The notes beneath the pieces are model-generated. The model saw only the letters and a list, made by a program, of their open reading frames with translations, had not been told where the DNA came from and did no database searches. The position numbers were made by a program, and so were the translations under genes. 19,656 bases of DNA. Source: Balneolales bacterium (lineage in GTDB: Bacteria; Bacteroidota; Rhodothermia; Balneolales; Balneolaceae). Shown here piece after piece: positions 15,181-19,656 of the stretch (position 1 is its first letter; each line of letters starts with the position of its first letter). The stretch lies in assembly GCA_030830725.1 (NCBI GenBank), contig JAURMN010000171.1, forward strand, positions 1 through 19,656. The letters are read 5' to 3'.

Positions 15181-15192
15181 CCTTGTATCTCA

Positions 15193-15231
15193 CCTGTGTT
15201 AGCAGTGTTAGCAACCTCTACTAACGACAGG
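15193..15231. repeat. Tandem GTGTTAGCA and imperfect hairpin between barrel gene and rel
   Basis: GTGTTAGCA occurs twice in direct tandem (15196-15213). The first copy also forms the left arm (CCTGTGTTAG, 15193-15202) of an inverted repeat whose right arm is CTAACGACAGG (15221-15231). That gives a 10-bp stem with a single bulged base and an 18-base loop. It lies just downstream of the outer-membrane barrel gene and upstream of rel, both on the minus strand. No U-tract follows directly, so it may be a weak terminator, a leader structure or a processing site. Confidence 0.4.
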
Positions 15232-15244
15232 CCTCACTGAAACA

Positions 15245-15904
15245 TTAAAATTGGATTTTTAACCCGAACGTTATACGCCCGTTTTGAGTGTAATTGATTT
15301 CTTCAGCACCCAATTTCTCGCCCAGCATACCAGAAAATCGGTATTCAAAAAATGGTTTGAGAAATGGAATCGGAGAAACATCAGCTCCGATAAACCCATT
15401 CCAGTAAAATCCATTATCTGATACGTCATCAAGTGAAATATTCCCTGGGAAGGAAATTGCGTCGGTGAATTTATAGTTTAATTCCAAGGATTCATTCCCA
15501 AGACCAGCCCCCAAATATGGAGCGACTAATCCGAGATTAAGCCCCAGCAGAACTGCAGCTCCGTAGTCAAAAGAGGACAGATCGTGAAGGGAAGATAGTT
15601 GTGCCTCGGTAGCATCTGCGAAACCCTTAACATCAAGATCCTTGATAGAGATTTGATCGGAAAATGCACTAAAGTGGACTCTAGTTTTGAGGGTAATCAA
15701 AGGTACACGACCTAAAAACCCCTGTTCTGCAATAATTGTAAATCCAGCCTTAGGAGACTCATTTCTCATCTGATATCCGCCACCAATTGCAAATTGCGCA
15801 TTGGCTAATTGACTGGATAGCAACAGGAATACAAGTGGAATAAATGTTCGTACGTTGATGACTGGTAATCTCTTGTTAAAAAGTGAATTCAAATACGTTT
15901 TCAT
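15245..15904 (-). CDS. Outer-membrane beta-barrel protein, unknown function
   Basis: 219 residues with an N-terminal signal peptide: basic residues, the hydrophobic core IPLVFLLLSSQ and a probable cleavage at LANAQ near residue 36. The mature chain alternates hydrophobic and polar residues with glycine-rich turns (FAIGGGYQMR, YLGAGLGNES, NGFIGADVS), and the last strand RITFGLKIQF ends in Phe, the typical signal for the outer-membrane assembly machinery. Size suggests an 8- to 10-strand barrel. An AAGGTG Shine-Dalgarno lies 5 bases before the ATG, stronger than at most genes here. No specific family is recognised. It is upstream of rel on the same strand but separated by 137 structured bases, so co-transcription is uncertain. 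Confidence 0.82.
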   Translation of the reverse strand: MKTYLNSLFNKRLPVINVRTFIPLVFLLLSSQLANAQFAIGGGYQMRNESPKAGFTIIAEQGFLGRVPLITLKTRVHFSAFSDQISIKDLDVKGFADATEAQLSSLHDLSSFDYGAAVLLGLNLGLVAPYLGAGLGNESLELNYKFTDAISFPGNISLDDVSDNGFYWNGFIGADVSPIPFLKPFFEYRFSGMLGEKLGAEEINYTQNGRITFGLKIQF

Positions 15905-16217
15905 ATAAACACCTTTTTGAATAATGTTAGTTTTCTGTCAAGGAATTTGTCACTTTCTGGTGCAAAAAGAAACAGATATTCGTACACGGATTTTATCTTA
16001 TGAAACGTGCGTTTTCAGCTCCTTTACTCCCCCCATTTTCTTCATTTTTCATCAGAAAATTTGGCAACGGAGCAAACGAATTATAAAGAGGAATGATTAC
16101 CACACCCATGCGACTGCTTCCTGACCTGATTTCGAGGGAGTTGCAAGATTTCAAGTGAAGCAATAGAAAGATGTTCGTACCTTTTGGCTGGAAACACGAT
16201 TCTAAAAACCAAGAGAA
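15905..16217. other. Divergent intergenic region
   Basis: 313 non-coding bases between the barrel gene (minus) and the cupin gene (plus), so it should hold both promoters. A perfect TTGACA lies on the minus strand at 15941-15936, but no good partner box follows it. TACCTTTT (16178-16185) on the plus strand resembles a -7 box 32 bases before the cupin ATG, again without a clear -33 element. No RNA gene or convincing small ORF was seen; a 21-codon ORF at 16093-16158 is not supported by more than its reading frame. Confidence 0.5.
15910..15915 (-). promoter_or_regulatory. Shine-Dalgarno site of the barrel gene
   Basis: AAGGTG on the minus strand, 5 bases before the ATG at 15904, supports that start and is unusually clear for this window. 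Confidence 0.6.
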
Positions 16218-16733
16218 ATGACCTTATATTTTCGCACTGATGCAAAAAAAACCGATGTATTCGAGACAGTAGCCGAATATATTGCCGAGCTTGGCTTTCG
16301 CATTACTCACATGGATGACACACGCCCTTGGGGTGGGTTTTATTACATCGATGAAGATCAGGCCGAAAAATTTATCACCACCTATTTTCCCCACTTGAGC
16401 GTCGCGGATTTTGAAGGCTTTGCCAAGTTAAGTCCCAAAATCTTATTAGTTGCGCCGGACGCACGTTTATCTTGGCAGTATCATCACAGACGTTCTGAAA
16501 TCTGGACGGTGATCGGAGGAGATGCCGCCATTATGGTGAGCGAAACAGATAAACCTGGAATTGTGAGTCCATTACCACTTGGCTCTTTTGTGAGTCTAAG
16601 GCAGGGAGAGCGCCATCGTCTGATAGGCACAGAGGCGTGGGGAATTGTGGCGGAAATCTGGAAACACACAGACCCAAATCATCCGTCTGATGAAGACGAT
16701 ATTGTTCGGGTACAGGATGATTTTGGGAGGTAG
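16218..16733 (+). CDS. Cupin protein related to type II phosphomannose isomerase C-terminal domain
   Basis: 171-residue single-domain cupin. The order of motifs follows the isomerase part of bifunctional mannose-1-phosphate guanylyltransferase / mannose-6-phosphate isomerase: RPWGGF (36-41), WQYHHRRSEIWTVIGG (86-101) with metal-ligand candidates His89, His90 and Glu94, then the Gly-Glu-His of RQGERHRLIG with His133, and finally EDDIVRVQDDFGR (159-171), the classic terminus of that family. No nucleotidyltransferase domain is present, so it is a stand-alone isomerase-type protein, perhaps acting on a phosphosugar. Similar short proteins in Bacteroidota are sometimes labelled phosphoheptose isomerase, but I cannot verify that activity. 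It stands alone, with non-coding DNA on both sides. Confidence 0.8.
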   Translation: MTLYFRTDAKKTDVFETVAEYIAELGFRITHMDDTRPWGGFYYIDEDQAEKFITTYFPHLSVADFEGFAKLSPKILLVAPDARLSWQYHHRRSEIWTVIGGDAAIMVSETDKPGIVSPLPLGSFVSLRQGERHRLIGTEAWGIVAEIWKHTDPNHPSDEDDIVRVQDDFGR

Positions 16734-16948
16734 TGCAATCTACCACAGCAGGTATGCTTTTAGACGGCAGTGATTTTTCCACTCTGGGGTGAATTTAGAA
16801 CGGTAGACAAAATTTTTTCCTACTTACTGGAACATTCCTGAAATGAGAGAGTGAAAAAGAGGAAACAGGTTAGGACAGTTAGCGGATCGTGTTTTAAAAC
16901 GAATCAATAACAATCCAGCCTATCCATTATCATTAACTCTCTGATCAT

Positions 16949-19656
16949 ATGTCTACCATCACTTCTTTAACCTCTTGGGATAGGAGTGCGCCCGAACGCC
17001 GGGTAACACCATCCTTCAAAAAATGGAAAGATTGGCCCTTTTCGTTACTGGGAATGGGCTTGTTCTTGCTGCTCGTTCTCCCCTTTTCAACTTTTGCTCA
17101 ATCGTCTCAACGTGTTGAATTTGCCAATCAGGATGCCTTTCTGAGTGGTGCAAACGTCGCGTGGGTGCGGTTTGCAGCGGATATCGGACCCGGTACCACC
17201 GATCTTGCTTCATTCGAAGCGATGTTCCGGGATGTTCAGCAAAATGGCGGGAATTCCATGCGTCTTTGGCTACATACAAGTGGAGCCAACACTCCGGAAT
17301 GGAGTGGAGACCGTGTTGTAGGTCCTGGCGTCGGAGCCATTCAAGATTTACGAGCTATTCTGGATCTAGCCGAACAACATGACGTGGGTCTGATGTTGAC
17401 CCTTTGGTCATTTGACATGGTGCGCGCTAGTTTTGGTTCGACCGTTGTAGACCGAAGCTATGGTATTTTGACCAATCAGGATCGCCGTAATGAGTACATC
17501 CAAAATGCTTTGATTCCCATGGTGGAAGCGCTAAAAGATCACAAAGCGATTTTGGCTTGGGAGATTTTCAATGAGCCGGAAGGCATGAGCCGTGAATTTG
17601 GATGGACCGATATTATCAACTCCACTCGTTTGGTCCCGATGAGTGCCATTCAGGCGTTTGTGAACCAGGCAACCGGTGCTATTAAACGTACCGATCCCGA
17701 CGTGTTGGTGACCAACGGTGCATGGGCATTCTATTCGAACTCGGACATCTTTACCTCGAATGCCAATTACAAGAACTACTATCGCGATGATCGATTGATT
17801 GCTGCAGGGGGTGATCCTGACGGGGTTTTGGACTTTTATACCGTCCACTACTACAGTTGGGGTGGAACCACGATTTCGCCATTCCACCATCCTGTGGAGT
17901 ACTGGCAATTGGACAAGCCTGTGGCTATGACTGAGTTCTATTTACAAGATACGTTCGGTGTAGGGCCTACACAGATGTATGAAAATTTGTTATTGAACGG
18001 TTATGCCGGTGCGATGGGATGGCAATGGTTTGGCCAAGGATCAAACTGGACTTATTCTCTGCAAAATATGCGGACTTTAGAAGCGAACTATCCTGAAGCG
18101 GTTGCCTTGGACCTGAGTTTAGCGGGTTCAGGTGGTGGTACCGGTGATGGTGGGGGCACAGGAGGTGGCGGTGACACTGGCGGAGGTGACGATCCAGAAC
18201 CCCCTGCCCCATCCGAGCCGAATCTTGCATTGGGTAAACCCGCAACTGCCACAACTGTAGAGGGTAGTTTGAGCCAATTTGCGGCCGCTAATGCCACTGA
18301 CGGTAATATGTCGACTCGCTGGAGTAGTATTTATGCCGACAATCAGCAACTCACCGTAGACCTGCAAGAGACATTTTCTCTTGATCGCGTCGTCGTGGAG
18401 TGGGAATCTGCTTTCGCTGGGGTCTATACCGTAGATGTTTCCGTAGATGGACAAAACTGGGCAACCATTGCCTCCGTAAACAATGGGAACGGGGGTCGTG
18501 ATGAGTTTGCTCTGCAAAATCCAGCAAGTGCCAGATACGTTCGCATGAATGGGATTCAGCGGGCAACGCAGTGGGGCATGTCCGTTTGGGAATTTCAAAT
18601 GTATGGGGATACTCTCTCCATTCCGAAGCCTACAGCTTCACTGACAGCAGATCGCGTATCCTTCGATGTCGGTGGGTCTACAACCTTAAGTTGGAGTTCA
18701 GAAAATGGTGTTTCGGCTACCTTAAATGGAAGCCCTGTAGCTCTTCAGGGTTCACAAGTTGTTTCACCAGGAACATCAGCGGAATATGTGTTCGTAGTTT
18801 CAGATGAGCTTGGTCGAACAGCTGAAAGCCTAGTGCAACTCAGTGTGAATCCGTTTGGACTCGAGTCATTCAGTGCAGACCGCACAATAATCAATGCAGG
18901 CGAATCTATACAACTGAGATGGAGCACATTCGGCGCGTCTCGCGTTACCTTGAATGGTGTAGAAGTGGCTGAGTCAGGTTCAGAAATCGTCACTCCTGAG
19001 GCTTCATCTGAATACAGACTCTATGCAGAAAACCGAGAAGGTCGTTCCGATGAGCAATCACTCTTCATTGAAGTTATTCCGGTACAGCCCCCTGTTGTGG
19101 CAGAAAATGTAGCGCTGGGTAAACCAGCTGTCGCAACGTCTGTAGAAAGGAACTTTGCTCGATTTACAGCCGATAAAGCAAATGACGGTGATCTGTCTAC
19201 ACGCTGGAGTAGTGAATATGTCGACAACACCGATCTGACCATCGATCTTCAAGCCGACTATATGATTGAGCGGGTCGTTCTGGGCTGGGAAAAAGCTTAC
19301 GGTCGGATCTATTCGATAGACATCTCGTTGGATGGGGTATCCTGGAATACCATCTTCTCTGAGACAGCCGGTGATGGTGAGCTTGATGAGATTGTATTGA
19401 GTAACTCTTTCCGTGCTCGATATGTCCGAATGAACGGAATTCAGCGTGCAACCCGCTGGGGGTATTCGCTCTATGAATTTGAGATTTATGGAGTAGAAGC
19501 CGACGTGGTGCCAGTGGCTGAAATCGTCTCTGTTGGCAAATCGATCTCTACGACCTCAGTGGAATTGAATCTGCCTCAGTTCGCCGCTACAATGGCCAAT
19601 GATGGCGACCTCTCTACACGCTGGAGCAGTGGATATGACGATGGCGCAGAGCTGAC
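16949..19656 (+). CDS. Secreted GH5-like glycoside hydrolase with Ig-like and discoidin modules, 3' end beyond the window
   Basis: 902 residues are visible with no stop before the window edge. It has a long basic N-terminus and a signal sequence (LLGMGLFLLLVLPFSTFAQ, about 33-51). The catalytic (beta/alpha)8 domain spans about 55-390: LWLHTSG, acid/base Glu209 in WEIFNEPEG, FYTVHYYSW and nucleophile Glu329 in MTEF fit clan GH-A, most like GH5 cellulase/mannanase proteins. A Gly/Thr/Asp linker follows (393-424). Next are a discoidin/F5-8C (CBM32-like) module (425-553), two Ig-like modules of about 73 residues (562-634, 638-711), a second discoidin module (719-848) and a third cut by the edge (from 859). 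Each discoidin copy carries DG..STRWSS. Probably a polysaccharide-degrading exoenzyme or surface enzyme; substrate unproven. A C-terminal sorting tail cannot be seen. Confidence 0.88.
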   Translation, partial: MSTITSLTSWDRSAPERRVTPSFKKWKDWPFSLLGMGLFLLLVLPFSTFAQSSQRVEFANQDAFLSGANVAWVRFAADIGPGTTDLASFEAMFRDVQQNGGNSMRLWLHTSGANTPEWSGDRVVGPGVGAIQDLRAILDLAEQHDVGLMLTLWSFDMVRASFGSTVVDRSYGILTNQDRRNEYIQNALIPMVEALKDHKAILAWEIFNEPEGMSREFGWTDIINSTRLVPMSAIQAFVNQATGAIKRTDPDVLVTNGAWAFYSNSDIFTSNANYKNYYRDDRLIAAGGDPDGVLDFYTVHYYSWGGTTISPFHHPVEYWQLDKPVAMTEFYLQDTFGVGPTQMYENLLLNGYAGAMGWQWFGQGSNWTYSLQNMRTLEANYPEAVALDLSLAGSGGGTGDGGGTGGGGDTGGGDDPEPPAPSEPNLALGKPATATTVEGSLSQFAAANATDGNMSTRWSSIYADNQQLTVDLQETFSLDRVVVEWESAFAGVYTVDVSVDGQNWATIASVNNGNGGRDEFALQNPASARYVRMNGIQRATQWGMSVWEFQMYGDTLSIPKPTASLTADRVSFDVGGSTTLSWSSENGVSATLNGSPVALQGSQVVSPGTSAEYVFVVSDELGRTAESLVQLSVNPFGLESFSADRTIINAGESIQLRWSTFGASRVTLNGVEVAESGSEIVTPEASSEYRLYAENREGRSDEQSLFIEVIPVQPPVVAENVALGKPAVATSVERNFARFTADKANDGDLSTRWSSEYVDNTDLTIDLQADYMIERVVLGWEKAYGRIYSIDISLDGVSWNTIFSETAGDGELDEIVLSNSFRARYVRMNGIQRATRWGYSLYEFEIYGVEADVVPVAEIVSVGKSISTTSVELNLPQFAATMANDGDLSTRWSSGYDDGAEL
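18128..18200 (+). repeat. Gly-rich linker repeat in the hydrolase gene
   Basis: GGT/GGC/GGA-rich stretch encoding GSGGGTGDGGGTGG and further Gly/Thr/Asp residues, then a Pro/Glu tract. It separates the catalytic domain from the first discoidin module as a flexible linker. Confidence 0.75.
18224..19656 (+). repeat. Repeated discoidin (F5/8C) coding modules
   Basis: Three homologous modules begin near 18224, 19106 and 19526; the last is incomplete. The first two share conserved DNA words such as CGCTGGAGTAGT and ATTCAGCG, and encode the shared protein words NxALGKPA, YVRMNGIQRAT and STRWSS. Copies 1 and 2 are about 882 bases apart and enclose two Ig-like modules. Copy 3 follows copy 2 almost directly. 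Confidence 0.85.

Noticed and set aside
16093..16158. 21-codon ORF (starts MITTPMRLL) in the barrel-cupin gap
   Set aside because: AGAGGA lies directly against the ATG with no proper spacing, and the peptide has no recognisable feature.
16891..16900. Palindrome GTTTTAAAAC upstream of the GH5-like gene
   Set aside because: Only 10 bp and AT-rich; expected by chance, with no flanking symmetry.
17531..18598. Several minus-strand open frames antisense to the GH5-like gene
   Set aside because: The plus-strand frame encodes clear catalytic and discoidin motifs; the antisense frames are low-complexity by-products, including a Pro-rich one opposite the Gly linker.
1..19656. CRISPR arrays, tRNA/rRNA genes, insertion sequences, prophage genes
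   Set aside because: None seen: no regularly spaced repeats, no cloverleaf-like segments in the gaps, and no transposase, integrase or phage reading frames.

Overview
The window is a gene-dense bacterial chromosome segment. It most likely comes from the Bacteroidota/Balneolota/Rhodothermota side of the FCB group; this is an inference from gene content, not a database match. The clues are the lepA-(hypothetical)-lepB arrangement with an insertion-bearing LepB, the HU-ruvX-def-fmt string, an outer-membrane barrel ending in Phe, an exported glycoside hydrolase with repeated discoidin modules, mostly weak Shine-Dalgarno sequences, and some promoter-like boxes of the TAnnTTTG type. No tRNA, rRNA, CRISPR array, insertion sequence or prophage gene was seen.

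Layout. (1) 1-2304, plus strand: the 3' part of an S9 (DPP-IV type) serine peptidase, then rlmN. (2) 2344-6043, minus strand: lepA, an exported protein of unknown function, and lepB, probably one operon. (3) 6203-8069: a small YkoF-like protein on the minus strand, divergent from a plus-strand trio. The trio is a HisH-like protein that has lost two of its three catalytic residues, a stand-alone HisE, and an OsmC-family protein. A strong hairpin over the osmC stop codon separates this block from convergent gapA. (4) 8094-10037, minus strand: gapA and an ankyrin-repeat protein with an acidic tail. (5) 10309-12692, minus strand: HU-like protein, ruvX, def and fmt, tightly packed and ended by a hairpin terminator. 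(6) 12849-15904, minus strand: an outer-membrane beta-barrel protein and a bifunctional Rel/SpoT protein. (7) 16218-16733, plus strand: a cupin related to the C-terminal domain of type II phosphomannose isomerases. (8) 16949 to the window end, plus strand: a secreted GH5-like hydrolase with a Gly-rich linker, two Ig-like modules and at least three discoidin (F5/8C) modules. It is cut by the window edge.

Most of the window is housekeeping: translation initiation and protein maturation (fmt, def, lepA, rlmN, lepB), glycolysis (gapA), the stringent response (rel) and nucleoid structure (HU). The least ordinary part is region 3. There a HisH-family protein with Asn for the nucleophilic Cys and Ser for the catalytic His sits beside a HisE that keeps its active-site motif but has no HisI partner. 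This could be a remnant of histidine biosynthesis, or a repurposed pseudoenzyme with a pyrophosphohydrolase. The sequence alone does not decide between them.
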